A stretch of DNA of 53,384 nucleotides, taken from positions 1 through 53,384 of the IMG/VR virus record IMGVR_UViG_3300030104_001707; one strand, written 5' to 3'. The DNA comes from a virus. The position numbers were made by a program, and so were the translations under genes. Below, piece after piece: positions 4,951 to 14,120 of the stretch; the first letter of the stretch is position 1, and every line of letters starts with the position of its first letter. A model generated the notes under the pieces. The model was not told the origin of the DNA. It made no database searches and worked only from the letters and a program-made list of their open reading frames with translations.

Positions 4951-6748
4951 AACCAAACCGATACCAGCAGTAGGCACATTGCCGTATGGGTATGACAAGG
5001 CTGAAAGAGGACAGGATAAATCATGTTATTATCCTGATAAATTTGTACTCACTAAATTAGACGAAGCAATAGTACAAATAAGAGATGGCAGACAGCCAGT
5101 AAGAAAGGTTGCAGGATGGCTAGAGAATGAAACCGATCGTAGGCTATCCGCAACGAGACTTCATAAACTTGCGTGGACTAAAGAGGAGCTTGAGTCGCGT
5201 AGAGAAGAGCGAGAAGCCAACCTCACCAAACAGCAAAAACAGGTCAGTAGGCTCAAAAATACTGTTAAGCAGACAACAATCAAAGCTGAACAGGCAAAGC
5301 GAAGACTCAAGAAAGCACTTAATAAACCTGATCGTGTAGAGAAAGAGAATATAGAGTTTCCTGTAGAAGAGACAGAAGTAAAACAGGAAATTGCTTTTAA
5401 GCCGAATCCAGGTCCACAGACAGAGTTTCTATCTGCTGGAGAACGAGAAGTATTTTATGGTGGAGCAAGAGGTGGAGGTAAAACCTATAGTCTCTTAATT
5501 GCACCATTAAGGTTTGCACATAAGCCTACACACAGAGCATTATTATTGCGTAGGTCAATGCCAGAACTTAGGGATGTTATCTTTCAGACACAACAGATAT
5601 ACCCAAAGGCATTTAAAGGTGCAAAGTTTAAGACACAGGAAAACACTTGGCACTTTCCAAGTGGAGCTAGAATAGAGTTTGGATATGCAGAGAATTTACA
5701 AGATGCCCTCAGATATCAAGGTCAATCCTATACATGGATCGGTGTGGACGAGCTTCCGCAATATCCTAACGCAGATATATGGCATTTTCTACGGTCATCG
5801 TTAAGAACTGTAGATACAAGCATACCTCTTCAGATGAGGGCAACAGGAAACCCAGGAAACGTAGGATCGGCTTGGGTTAAGAAGATGTTTATAGATCCTG
5901 CACCGCAAGGCAAAAGATTTGTAGAAGAAGTCCGTTTTACTGCGAACGGTGAAGAAATAATATCTGGTATTAGCCGTAAGTTTATAGCAGCGTCAGTATG
6001 GGATAATCCGTACTTGACACAAGACCATAGTTATGTATCAATGTTGGGGTCACTTCCTGAAGCAAAACGCCAACAGTTTTTATATGGGAATTGGGATGTT
6101 GTCGAGGATGGAGCGTTTCCAGAATTTGATAAAGAAGTTCACGTTGTCGAATCTTTTAAGATTCCTTCAGGATGGACAAAAGTCAGATCTTGCGATTTTG
6201 GCTATTCTAGTCATTCTGCTGTGCTTTGGGGAGCTATTGATTATGATGATGTACTATGGATTTATAGGGAGTTATATGTTAATCAACTGACAGCAGACAA
6301 ATTAGCATGGGCTATACTGGATGCAGAAGAAGATGACGGTAAGATATATGATGCAGTACTAGACTCCTCATGTTGGGCAAAGCGAGGAGATGTAGGTCCA
6401 TCCATAGCAGAGACACTAAACAGAGAAGGATGCAGGTTCAGACCTTCTGACAGATCTCCAGGATCTAGGGTTGCTGGTAAAATAGAAATGCATAAAAGAC
6501 TGCAAATAGATGAAGAAACAGAAGAACCAAAATTAATAATACTAAGTAACTGCCGTAACTTAATTAGTCAGTTACCTGCATTACCTTTAGATAAACGAAA
6601 TCCAGAAGACGTAGATACAAAGTCTGAGGATCACTTGTACGATGCATTAAGATATATGGTAATGTCAAGACCAATGAATAAATTTTCAGCATGGGAACAT
6701 ATTCCAAAACAACGCTGGAAACCTTCAGATAATATGTTTGGATATTAA
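4934..6748 (+). CDS. terL: terminase large subunit with N-terminal extension
   Basis: The product is the 604-residue packaging motor and nuclease. Walker A is FYGGARGGGKT (about 174-184). Walker B is WIGVDE with D272 and E273. The nuclease domain has D421 (CDFGYSS), D477 (VLDSS) and D566 (DHLYDALRY), the expected three acidic metal ligands. Residues 1-150 precede the ATPase. They contain LPYGYD and a helix-turn-helix-like stretch (about 52-80) similar in style to the recombinase domain of large serine recombinases, then a charged coiled coil (about 83-130). This extension is unusual for TerL. The gene overlaps terS by 17 bases and its stop abuts the portal start. Confidence 0.95.
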   Translation: MKTRNKTKPIPAVGTLPYGYDKAERGQDKSCYYPDKFVLTKLDEAIVQIRDGRQPVRKVAGWLENETDRRLSATRLHKLAWTKEELESRREEREANLTKQQKQVSRLKNTVKQTTIKAEQAKRRLKKALNKPDRVEKENIEFPVEETEVKQEIAFKPNPGPQTEFLSAGEREVFYGGARGGGKTYSLLIAPLRFAHKPTHRALLLRRSMPELRDVIFQTQQIYPKAFKGAKFKTQENTWHFPSGARIEFGYAENLQDALRYQGQSYTWIGVDELPQYPNADIWHFLRSSLRTVDTSIPLQMRATGNPGNVGSAWVKKMFIDPAPQGKRFVEEVRFTANGEEIISGISRKFIAASVWDNPYLTQDHSYVSMLGSLPEAKRQQFLYGNWDVVEDGAFPEFDKEVHVVESFKIPSGWTKVRSCDFGYSSHSAVLWGAIDYDDVLWIYRELYVNQLTADKLAWAILDAEEDDGKIYDAVLDSSCWAKRGDVGPSIAETLNREGCRFRPSDRSPGSRVAGKIEMHKRLQIDEETEEPKLIILSNCRNLISQLPALPLDKRNPEDVDTKSEDHLYDALRYMVMSRPMNKFSAWEHIPKQRWKPSDNMFGY

Positions 6749-8938
6749 ATGAGTGATGATTTTTTAGATACTGATGAAAATACAGCACTGGAAGACTCGC
6801 CTCAAACAAGCGAGTTTGATGATCTTATAGGATATATTGATAAAAAATATACATCAGCTAAGTCTTCTAGATATAATGATGAGACACGATGGCTACAGTC
6901 GTACAGAAACTATAGAGGTATCTATGGTCCTGATGTAAAATTTACTGATGCTGAAAAGTCTCGCGTATTTATTAAAGTAACTAAAACAAAAGTACTGGCT
7001 GCGTACAGTCAGTTATGTGATGTACTGTTTAGCCAAAACAGGTTTCCTATAGGCATTGAGCCAACTACACTGCCTGAAGGTGTGGTAGATACTGCACATA
7101 TAGATCCAAAAGAACCAGCAGATATACCAGATGAACCTGAAATGCCAGATCTGCCTCTAGTATACGGTTTTCCTGGTGACGGTAACGAGTTAAATGCAGG
7201 AGATACTGCTGATACACTACTGGCTAAATTAGGACCATTGGAAAACAAACTAAAAGATATAGAAAATTTAAAAGAAGGTCCAGGAGAAACACAGTCTTCT
7301 GTTACATTTCAACCTGCTATGGTTGCAGCTAAGAAGATGGAAAAGAAGATTAGAGATCAGCTAGAAGAATCTGCTGCAACTAAACATCTTAGGTTTGCTG
7401 CATTTGAGTCGGTGCTGTTTGGTACTGGTATTATGAAGGGGCCGTTTGCTTTTAACAAAGAGTATCCTAACTGGAATGATGAAGGTGAATACGATCCAGC
7501 GGTCAAAACAATACCAAAAGTGGAATATACATCTATCTGGAACTTTTATCCTGATCCTGATGCAATAAATATGGAAGACGCTATGTATATTATTGAGCGT
7601 CACCGTATGACCCGATCTCAGATAAGAGCGTTAAAGAAACGTCCATTCTTTAGAGTAAAAGCTATAGAACGAGCCGTAGAAGAGGGTGAAAGCTATACAA
7701 GAGAATGGTGGGAAGATGATATTGAGTCTGACAGCTATGGCATAGATTCAGATGCTGGAGATCCAACAACAGGAATTGATCGTTTCGAAGTAATAGAGTT
7801 CTGGGGTACAGTAGATACAGAAATAGCTAAAGAAGCAGGTATAAAACTTCCTAAAGAACTTAAAAAACTAGAGGAGATACAAATAAACTGTTGGGTGTGC
7901 AATGATGAAATACTACGACTAGTAATAAATCCATTTACACCTAAACGTATTCCGTACTGCTCCGCACCGTATGAGATTAATCCATACAGTTTCTTTGGTA
8001 TAGGTCTTGCAGAAAATATGGACGATACTCAAACACTTATGAATGGTTTTATGAGACTTGCAGTAGATAATGCTGTACTCTCTGGTAATTTACTTATAGA
8101 AGTAGACGAATCAAATCTAGTTCCTGGACAGGACTTGACAGTATATCCAGGAAAGATTTTCAGGAGACAAGGTGGCGCACCTGGGCAAGCAATATTTGGA
8201 ACTAAGTTTCCAAATGTGTCAAGTGAAAATATGCAGTTATTTGATAAAGCCAGAGTGTTAGCTGATGAGTCCACTGGATTACCCTCATATTCATACGGTC
8301 AGACAGGGGTTCAGGGAACAGGACGAACTGCATCAGGGATATCAATGCTAATGGGAGCTGCCACCAGTTCTATTCGTACTGTTATTAAGAATATAGATGA
8401 TTATTTATTACGGCCTTTGGGGGAGGCTTTGTTTGCATTTAATATGCAGTTTGACTTTGATCCTTCTATAAAAGGAGACTTGGAAGTAAGGGCTAGAGGT
8501 ACTGAGAGCTTTATGAAGAATGAGGTTAGATCACAACGTCTGATTACATTCTTACAAATTGCAAGTAATCCAGTACTCGCACCTTTTGCCAAGTTTCCTT
8601 ATATTATGCGAGAGATCGGCAGAACTATGGATCTGGACGTTGATAAGATTACAAACAATCCAGAAGAAGCTATGCGTCAGGCAGTATTAATGCAACAAAT
8701 GCAACAGCAGATGCAACCAGAAGGTCCACCAGCAGGAGCAAATCCAAATGATCCTACAGGTGGAGGAGGAGGTAACATAGGTGTGGGTACTGCTCCAGGA
8801 CCAGGACAACAAGGTTTTCCAACTGGAGGTGGAGCTAATGCTGGACAGCGTAGACCTGCACCCCAACAAGGAGTAGCTAATGCACCCCAAACTCGCCAAG
8901 GCCCTGCTGCCACTGGTCAACCAACAAGACTTCAATGA
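6749..8938 (+). CDS. portal protein
   Basis: The 729-residue protein begins directly after the terminase stop. It has the podovirus portal pattern: an N-terminal DETRWLQSYRNYRG segment, a long central region (for example YEINPYSFFGIGLAENMDD, about 405-425), then TGRTASGISMLMGAATSSI and a helical barrel-like stretch. The portal forms the dodecameric DNA gate and packaging-motor platform at one capsid vertex. The last 90 residues are low-complexity glutamine, proline and glycine. The 3' end is overlapped by the next gene in another frame for 59 bases. Identity rests on order (terL-portal-scaffold-capsid), length and motif style. Confidence 0.88.
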   Translation: MSDDFLDTDENTALEDSPQTSEFDDLIGYIDKKYTSAKSSRYNDETRWLQSYRNYRGIYGPDVKFTDAEKSRVFIKVTKTKVLAAYSQLCDVLFSQNRFPIGIEPTTLPEGVVDTAHIDPKEPADIPDEPEMPDLPLVYGFPGDGNELNAGDTADTLLAKLGPLENKLKDIENLKEGPGETQSSVTFQPAMVAAKKMEKKIRDQLEESAATKHLRFAAFESVLFGTGIMKGPFAFNKEYPNWNDEGEYDPAVKTIPKVEYTSIWNFYPDPDAINMEDAMYIIERHRMTRSQIRALKKRPFFRVKAIERAVEEGESYTREWWEDDIESDSYGIDSDAGDPTTGIDRFEVIEFWGTVDTEIAKEAGIKLPKELKKLEEIQINCWVCNDEILRLVINPFTPKRIPYCSAPYEINPYSFFGIGLAENMDDTQTLMNGFMRLAVDNAVLSGNLLIEVDESNLVPGQDLTVYPGKIFRRQGGAPGQAIFGTKFPNVSSENMQLFDKARVLADESTGLPSYSYGQTGVQGTGRTASGISMLMGAATSSIRTVIKNIDDYLLRPLGEALFAFNMQFDFDPSIKGDLEVRARGTESFMKNEVRSQRLITFLQIASNPVLAPFAKFPYIMREIGRTMDLDVDKITNNPEEAMRQAVLMQQMQQQMQPEGPPAGANPNDPTGGGGGNIGVGTAPGPGQQGFPTGGGANAGQRRPAPQQGVANAPQTRQGPAATGQPTRLQ

Positions 8939-9107
8939 GTTATTTCAGGAGTATATAGATCTTAAAATAGAACAGACAGTTAGAGAGTTTGAACAAAGCG
9001 AGGTAGACAGTAATATGTGGAAGGCTCAAGGTAAACTACATATCTTGAGAAAGATACGAGACATAAAGACTGAAGTTAGGTCTACAGCAGAAAGAAATTG
9101 GAAATAG
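8880..9107 (+). CDS. small helical phage protein, 75 aa
   Basis: This gene starts at ATG 8880 inside the low-complexity end of the portal gene and runs on for 169 bases. The product is helical, with the pattern DLKIEQTVREFEQSEVDSNM then WKAQGKLHILRKIRDI. I associate this with small head-region proteins between portal and scaffold genes in marine podoviruses. Its function is not known. It overlaps both the portal gene and the in-frame TTG upstream of the next gene, so it sits tightly inside the morphogenesis operon. Confidence 0.7.
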   Translation: MHPKLAKALLPLVNQQDFNELFQEYIDLKIEQTVREFEQSEVDSNMWKAQGKLHILRKIRDIKTEVRSTAERNWK

Positions 9108-9109
9108 CT

Positions 9110-11335
9110 ATGAAAAACAATCCACCAGTAGGTTCAACACCAGAAGAAGTAGCAGACGATATACCTGCAATGATTTCTGAAGGTGAATTTGTAATACCAG
9201 CAGATGTTGTAAGATATGTTGGTTTAGATAAGATTCGTGCTATGATGCATGAGGCAAAGATGGGTCTTCAGTGCATGGAAGATGAAGGTCTTATAGTGGA
9301 TGTAGATGAAGAGGGAAGACCAGAAGAACCCCAAAAAGAATCTAAAGGTGAAGTGGCTATACTTGACGTAGTTCAAATTGAAAAGGCAGAACCAATGACA
9401 AAATCATTAAAAGAGGGTGGTATAGTTTCACCTATACTTAATCCAGAGGAGGAAGTTAAAATGAATAGAGGTGGAATGATAACTCAAGAAATAGGACCAG
9501 ACGGTGCTATGCGGATTATTGGAATGCAAGAGGGTGGAATGCCTATGCAGATGGAACAAATGATGGGCGAAATGCCACAGGAAGCTCCTGTTTCTGAATT
9601 TGCAGAAGAGATGCCTCCTGAACAAACAGAACCAATGCCAGAGGCTCCTATGATGAATGCTCCAGTAGCTCAAGTAATTAATGGTGTGCCTCATCTTATG
9701 ACTTATCTACAGGAAGATGAAATAATAGCTCTACAAAAAGAAGGTAGAGGAGTAGATGAAAACGGTGAGCAAATACTAAGTCCAGAAGGTATTCCAGTGT
9801 TTTGGGGTGCAGGTGAAGGATCGGGTGTAAATGATCCTGATGACGCACCTTCAGGTGAAATGGGTGGTGGAGTAGGTGGGCAAGCAGGTACAGGTACAGG
9901 GCAAGGTCCATCAGGTCCAGGAACAGGTACAGGGCAAGGTGATCCAGGTCAAGACGGTCATCCAGGAGATGATGTAGGCGGTATGGAAATAGAAGAAATG
10001 CAAAAAGAAATGACTGAGGCTGATAAAAAAGAATTAGATCCAGAAGCAGACGATAGAAAATTTGTAAAAGGCGTTGGATTTATTGAAAAATACATAGCTT
10101 CTCGCAATCAACCAAATCCGCTACAAGGAAAACCACAATATGCTGTAGCTACTGCTGCTGGTGGAGGATTAATGAGAACACCTGTTTATCTTCAACAGGG
10201 TGGTAGTATGATGGATGAGGAAGACAATAGAAGATTTGAAGGAGAAGATGAAGGTGGTTCAATTGAGTTTGATTCGCAGAGTCTTCCAGCAGATGAACAA
10301 AGCCGTTTGGAAGCAGAAGCTCCATCTGGTGCTTTTGATCCTGAAGGTCTTCAGCAAATGGGTTACGAAGTCGATACAACAGGGTCCGTACCTGTGGTGA
10401 CATCTACGGAGCCACCCTCTGAACCTAATATTGCTTCACAGGAAGAAGTTAGAGAAAGACTGCCTGACTTATTTAATTCACAAACAGGAGAAAGGTTAGG
10501 AATTGTTTATGGTCCTGAAGGAGGATATCGTGCAGAGCAGATACTTGGTGAAAATCCTGAGATAAGTGATGCATCTTTAGATTACTTGCGTCAAAATAGA
10601 GATGTATTTTTAGATGCTAAAAATCGTATACAAGGTGGTGAGAATGTTACCTATGATGCTGTAGCTCAACAGCATTTTGATCTTTTTGGTAGACATGAAG
10701 ACAGAAAAGGTATGGACGGTTTAATGAGTATGCCAGGAGCATTTGAAACTTCTGAAGAACCTACTGAAGAAACTATTGGAGATATGGTAGGAGATATAGC
10801 AGGAGGTATAATGAGTCCTGACACTCCTGAAGTTGAGGATGACGTTTCTCAAATTGGAAAACCTATAATTGCAGAAACCGATCCTGAACTTAATACTGAT
10901 GCGTTTCATCATCTTGATGCTACTAGGCAAACTGAGATAGAGAAAAAAGTCCGACGAGATAACAAGCGTCAGTATCAGCCTGGTCGAGAACCTACAGATG
11001 ACAAAGGAAGACCTTTATATGCACCTGCTGATACTATAGGTGATTTTGACAGAAGAGATGTAGAACTAGCTGCTAGATCTTTAAATAAAGCAAAAGGAGA
11101 TCGTGAACAGTTTAATTTAGATATAACTGATTTTTTTGAAGAAAAAGAAGATGGGTCATTCGATGTAATACCAAATGACTACGGTATTGGATTTCAAAAA
11201 CCTACTAAAGAAAGTAGAAAAAATAAAACACCAGTTAAACTTGCAGGTTCTTTAAATAAAGAAGGTATACCTGTATCTAGAGCATTAGCAAGTAGTATAA
11301 TAAATTCTCAACTAGCTTTAATAGACGAAACATAA
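9110..11335 (+). CDS. large acidic virion or head-assembly protein with GGM motifs
   Basis: With the ATG at 9110 the product has 741 residues; a TTG at 9098 is a less likely start. Residues about 20-55 (PAMISEGEFVIPADVVRYVG, then LDKIRAMMHEAKMGL) form a conserved segment known from proteins next to portals in marine phages. Then come EGGIV and RGGM motifs, glutamate/methionine/proline-rich repeats and a glycine-rich stretch (about 235-285). A segment near nt 10570-10720 (LRQNRDVFLDAK then FDLFGRHEDR) resembles part of the virion-like protein at 27309. Very acidic and largely disordered; scaffold, internal head or tail-assembly roles are all possible. Confidence 0.65.
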   Translation: MKNNPPVGSTPEEVADDIPAMISEGEFVIPADVVRYVGLDKIRAMMHEAKMGLQCMEDEGLIVDVDEEGRPEEPQKESKGEVAILDVVQIEKAEPMTKSLKEGGIVSPILNPEEEVKMNRGGMITQEIGPDGAMRIIGMQEGGMPMQMEQMMGEMPQEAPVSEFAEEMPPEQTEPMPEAPMMNAPVAQVINGVPHLMTYLQEDEIIALQKEGRGVDENGEQILSPEGIPVFWGAGEGSGVNDPDDAPSGEMGGGVGGQAGTGTGQGPSGPGTGTGQGDPGQDGHPGDDVGGMEIEEMQKEMTEADKKELDPEADDRKFVKGVGFIEKYIASRNQPNPLQGKPQYAVATAAGGGLMRTPVYLQQGGSMMDEEDNRRFEGEDEGGSIEFDSQSLPADEQSRLEAEAPSGAFDPEGLQQMGYEVDTTGSVPVVTSTEPPSEPNIASQEEVRERLPDLFNSQTGERLGIVYGPEGGYRAEQILGENPEISDASLDYLRQNRDVFLDAKNRIQGGENVTYDAVAQQHFDLFGRHEDRKGMDGLMSMPGAFETSEEPTEETIGDMVGDIAGGIMSPDTPEVEDDVSQIGKPIIAETDPELNTDAFHHLDATRQTEIEKKVRRDNKRQYQPGREPTDDKGRPLYAPADTIGDFDRRDVELAARSLNKAKGDREQFNLDITDFFEEKEDGSFDVIPNDYGIGFQKPTKESRKNKTPVKLAGSLNKEGIPVSRALASSIINSQLALIDET

Positions 11336-11356
11336 TAATTAAAAGACTTTTTAATC

Positions 11357-11390
11357 GGCTACCTGTTACCCTCTACAATAAGGTAGAGCC
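11357..11390 (+). other. intergenic RNA hairpin before the scaffold gene
   Basis: Between the acidic protein gene and the scaffold gene, CTCTAC (11371-11376) can pair with GTAGAG (11383-11388). Alternatively GGCT/ACC (11357-11363) can pair with GGT/AGCC (11382-11390). The two folds exclude each other. No T-run follows, so this is not a simple terminator. The scaffold ribosome binding site (AGAAGGAG) follows about 15 bases later. Confidence 0.4.
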
Positions 11391-11419
11391 ACTAATAGCC
11401 CCAGAGAAGGAGTAAAACA

Positions 11420-12253
11420 ATGGAAACAACAGCACAAGTACAACCAAATAAATCAACTACGATGCGATATCGTAAAAATACAGTAGAAGAAGATGAACAG
11501 GAAATTCAAGAATTGGAAAAAGCTAGAGCAGGAGAAGAAGAAGAGGTAGAAAAAGAACCTGATCATCCTGAAGAAAAAACTTTTAAGAAAAGATATGGAG
11601 ATCTTAGAAGGCATCTTCAAAAGAAAGAGGATGAACATCGAAAAGAGTTAATGACAGTTAGGGAGCAAATTTCAAGTTTAACAAAAACACAGGTAAGACT
11701 TCCTAAAACAGATGAAGAAATAGATGATTGGGCTAATAAATATCCTGATGTTGCTAAAGTAGTAGAAACTATTGCTACAAAGAAAGCAAGGGAAAATTCA
11801 AAACAAATAGAAGAAAAGTTAGCATACTTATCTGAAAAAGAACAAAGAGTTAATCGTAAAGAAGCAGAAACAGAATTAGGAAAACGTCATCCAGACTACG
11901 ATGACTTACGTTCTAATCCTAGTTTTCACGAATGGGCTGAAAGACAGCCTAAAATGATACAACAGGCACTTTACGACAATGAAGATGATTTTGAAGCTGC
12001 ATCAAAAGCAATAGATCTATTTAAATTAGAAAGAGAAAGAGATAGTGTAGATAGATCTTCACCTAAAGAAGCAGCTAAATCAGTTAGTACTCGTCGCAGA
12101 ACGAGTGAACCAAATGACCAGCCAAAAACAAAATGGTCTGAATCCAGAGTAAGAAAGTTATCTGACAAACAATGGGATCGTTTTCAAGAAGAAATAGAAG
12201 ACGCTATGCGTTCAGGAAATTTTGATTATGATGAAAGTGGTGCTGCTAGATAA
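11420..12253 (+). CDS. capsid scaffolding-like protein
   Basis: The 277-residue protein is highly charged and helical, with long coiled-coil-prone regions (about residues 25-75 and 95-165). It has no cysteine or membrane segment and ends in a basic then acidic tail (KLSDKQWDRFQEEIEDAM). It lies directly before the major capsid gene, the usual place of the podovirus scaffolding protein, which templates procapsid assembly and leaves before or during packaging. A good AGAAGGAG site precedes the ATG. The call is from composition and position. I saw no sequence motif that proves the family. Confidence 0.78.
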   Translation: METTAQVQPNKSTTMRYRKNTVEEDEQEIQELEKARAGEEEEVEKEPDHPEEKTFKKRYGDLRRHLQKKEDEHRKELMTVREQISSLTKTQVRLPKTDEEIDDWANKYPDVAKVVETIATKKARENSKQIEEKLAYLSEKEQRVNRKEAETELGKRHPDYDDLRSNPSFHEWAERQPKMIQQALYDNEDDFEAASKAIDLFKLERERDSVDRSSPKEAAKSVSTRRRTSEPNDQPKTKWSESRVRKLSDKQWDRFQEEIEDAMRSGNFDYDESGAAR

Positions 12254-12261
12254 CTTTTTAC

Positions 12262-12290
12262 TTGACAAGCATTTAGGTATGTGATATAAT
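12262..12290 (+). promoter_or_regulatory. consensus sigma70 promoter of the capsid gene
   Basis: TTGACA (12262-12267), exactly 17 bases, then TATAAT (12285-12290), a perfect match. The start would be near 12297, giving a leader of about 160 bases before the capsid ATG. A small stem TATATT-AGCC-AATATA (12431-12446) sits just before the AGGAG ribosome binding site. An extra promoter here would raise capsid output relative to other late proteins. Confidence 0.85.
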
Positions 12291-12459
12291 ATACTTAAAT
12301 GTTTCTTAGAGTTTTCTTACCTCTTTTAGTAAGACTACTAAGCAAACTCTTTCAATAACTCGATAAGTCTAAGGTACACCGTTTGGAGTTGGCCCCCGCA
12401 AGGATACCCAACAAAGAATGCCCCTGAACTTATATTAGCCAATATATAGGAGAAAATCA

Positions 12460-13524
12460 ATGGCTTTTAAGACTGCTGCTGGTTATGGAAACCTACCTAA
12501 TGGCAACTTTTCACCTGTAATTTACAGTAAAAAGGTTCAGTCGGCTTTCCGTAAAACTAGCATCGTTGAAGATATTACTAATAGTGATTACTTTGGCGAT
12601 ATTTCTAACTTTGGTGATACTGTCCGTATTATCAAAGAACCAGAAATCACCGTTAGCGAGTATGCTCGTGGAACTCAAGTAACTCCACAAGATCTCGATG
12701 ATGAAGATTTCACACTAGTTGTCGATAAGGCAAACTACTTTGCTTTTAAAATTGATGACATTGAAGAAGCACATTCTCATGTGAACTTTGAGTCTATGGC
12801 TACTGATCGTGCAGGTTATCGCCTGAAAGATCAATTTGACATGGATGTTCTAGGTTACTTGTCAGGCTTCCAACAAGCAACTATAGGTTCTGTAGCTGCT
12901 ACTGCTGGAACGGCTGCTAGTAAGTCTGGTACTGACCCAATCAGCACAGTTGCTGCTACAGGTCTACTAGCTTCTATGTTAATCTCTCGCGCAAGTTTTG
13001 TGTCGGGTGGTGCAACAACAGACTCAATTGCAACACATCCAGACGGATCTACTGGTGAAGCAACTCCACTAGAAGTACTAAACCGTATGGCTCGTTTGCT
13101 AGATCAGCAAAATGTTGACAGGGATAACCGATGGGTTGTCGTTGATCCAGTATTCGCTGAACAGCTAAACGATGAGAACTCTAAACTATTGAGTAATGAT
13201 TTCACTTCTAATGATAAAGACATTCTTCGGAATGGACGAATCATAAGTGGAATGGTTCGTGGTTTCAGAGTTTATATGTCTAACAATTTACCTTCCATAG
13301 GTAATGGTCCAGGATCAGTTGATACTAACGGTTCCAGTTCAAACTATGGAGCGATTGTTGCAGGACATGACTCTGCTGTTGCTACGGCTTCTCAAATCGA
13401 GAAGGTAGAGTCTTATCGTGACAATGACAGCTTTGCTGACATCGTTCGCGGTATGCATTTATATGGTCGCAAGATCCTTCGTCCTGAAGCTCTTGTTCGC
13501 GCCCATTATAACATAGCTGGTTAA
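12460..13524 (+). CDS. major capsid protein
   Basis: The 354-residue protein starts MAFKTAAGYGNLPNGNFSP and shows the HK97-fold coat pattern of podoviruses. It has an N-arm, FGDTVRIIKEPEITVSEY, then DKANYFAFKIDDIEEAHS, an acidic helix-rich middle (DQFDMDVLGYLSGFQ) and a late RWVVVDPVFAEQL segment. It forms the icosahedral shell. It has its own perfect promoter and long leader, a good AGGAG site, and a terminator after the next gene, all expected for the most abundant virion protein. Codon choice looks less AT-biased than in its neighbours, consistent with high expression. Confidence 0.92.
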   Translation: MAFKTAAGYGNLPNGNFSPVIYSKKVQSAFRKTSIVEDITNSDYFGDISNFGDTVRIIKEPEITVSEYARGTQVTPQDLDDEDFTLVVDKANYFAFKIDDIEEAHSHVNFESMATDRAGYRLKDQFDMDVLGYLSGFQQATIGSVAATAGTAASKSGTDPISTVAATGLLASMLISRASFVSGGATTDSIATHPDGSTGEATPLEVLNRMARLLDQQNVDRDNRWVVVDPVFAEQLNDENSKLLSNDFTSNDKDILRNGRIISGMVRGFRVYMSNNLPSIGNGPGSVDTNGSSSNYGAIVAGHDSAVATASQIEKVESYRDNDSFADIVRGMHLYGRKILRPEALVRAHYNIAG

Positions 13525-13536
13525 GGGAGATAAATC

Positions 13537-14061
13537 ATGGCTACTTATGATATGACAAGCTCCTCTACTACAGGTGTAGGAGCCAGTACTATTGCAGCCC
13601 TTCCAGGGGTAAGCATGAACCATAGTATGTATAATGTCGAGGCATATCTTGATATTGATGACTTGGTTGCAAAAGGATATTCTGGTGCAAACGGTGATAT
13701 CTTTCAACTTCTTGAAATTCCAGCAGGTACTCTTGTAATTAATGCTGGTGCAGAAGTAATGAAAGCATTCACTTCAAGTTGCACTCTAGATATGGACTTT
13801 GCAGCAGGTGACGATATCGTTGATGGTGCTGATATTACATCAACAGGTTTCTGTGCCGCTGGTACAAACGGTCAAACCAATACTGTTGTAGGTTCTGCCG
13901 CTTCAACTTACACTCAATTTGTTTCTACTACAGATACAATTGACTGTTTGATTGCTGGAGCAGCACCTGCCACAGGTAGGTTGCGTGTATATGCTACGCT
14001 TATTAATTGTAATGAGTCTGGAGCAGAAGCCACTGCTGCCGCAAGGGATGCATTGGCATAA
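13537..14061 (+). CDS. putative capsid-associated structural protein
   Basis: The product has 174 residues, is rich in serine, threonine, alanine and glycine, and is probably all-beta. It has patterns such as GDIFQLLEIPAGTLVINAGA and later TGRLRVYATLINCNES. It lies 12 bases after the capsid gene, shares its promoter, and is followed by a terminator, so it should be made in similar amounts. This suggests a decoration protein or a minor shell protein. I do not recognise a named family, so the role is inferred from position and composition. Confidence 0.65.
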   Translation: MATYDMTSSSTTGVGASTIAALPGVSMNHSMYNVEAYLDIDDLVAKGYSGANGDIFQLLEIPAGTLVINAGAEVMKAFTSSCTLDMDFAAGDDIVDGADITSTGFCAAGTNGQTNTVVGSAASTYTQFVSTTDTIDCLIAGAAPATGRLRVYATLINCNESGAEATAAARDALA

Positions 14062-14069
14062 TAGGTTTT

Positions 14070-14105
14070 GGGGTAGTTCATTAGTTTGGGCTACCCCTTT
14101 ATCTT
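14070..14105 (+). terminator. terminator after the capsid operon
   Basis: GGGGTAG (14070-14076) pairs perfectly with CTACCCC (14091-14097) around a 14-base loop, followed by TTTATCTT and further T residues. It lies 9 bases after the stop of the capsid-associated gene and closes the short high-expression unit that begins at the promoter at 12262. Confidence 0.85.
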
Positions 14106-14120
14106 AATTTTGGATATGAT

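Noticed and set aside
9428-9911. Leftward open frames opposite the acidic virion protein
   Set aside because: They are shadows of the glutamate/methionine-rich repeats, giving histidine/leucine-rich nonsense, and have no ribosome sites.
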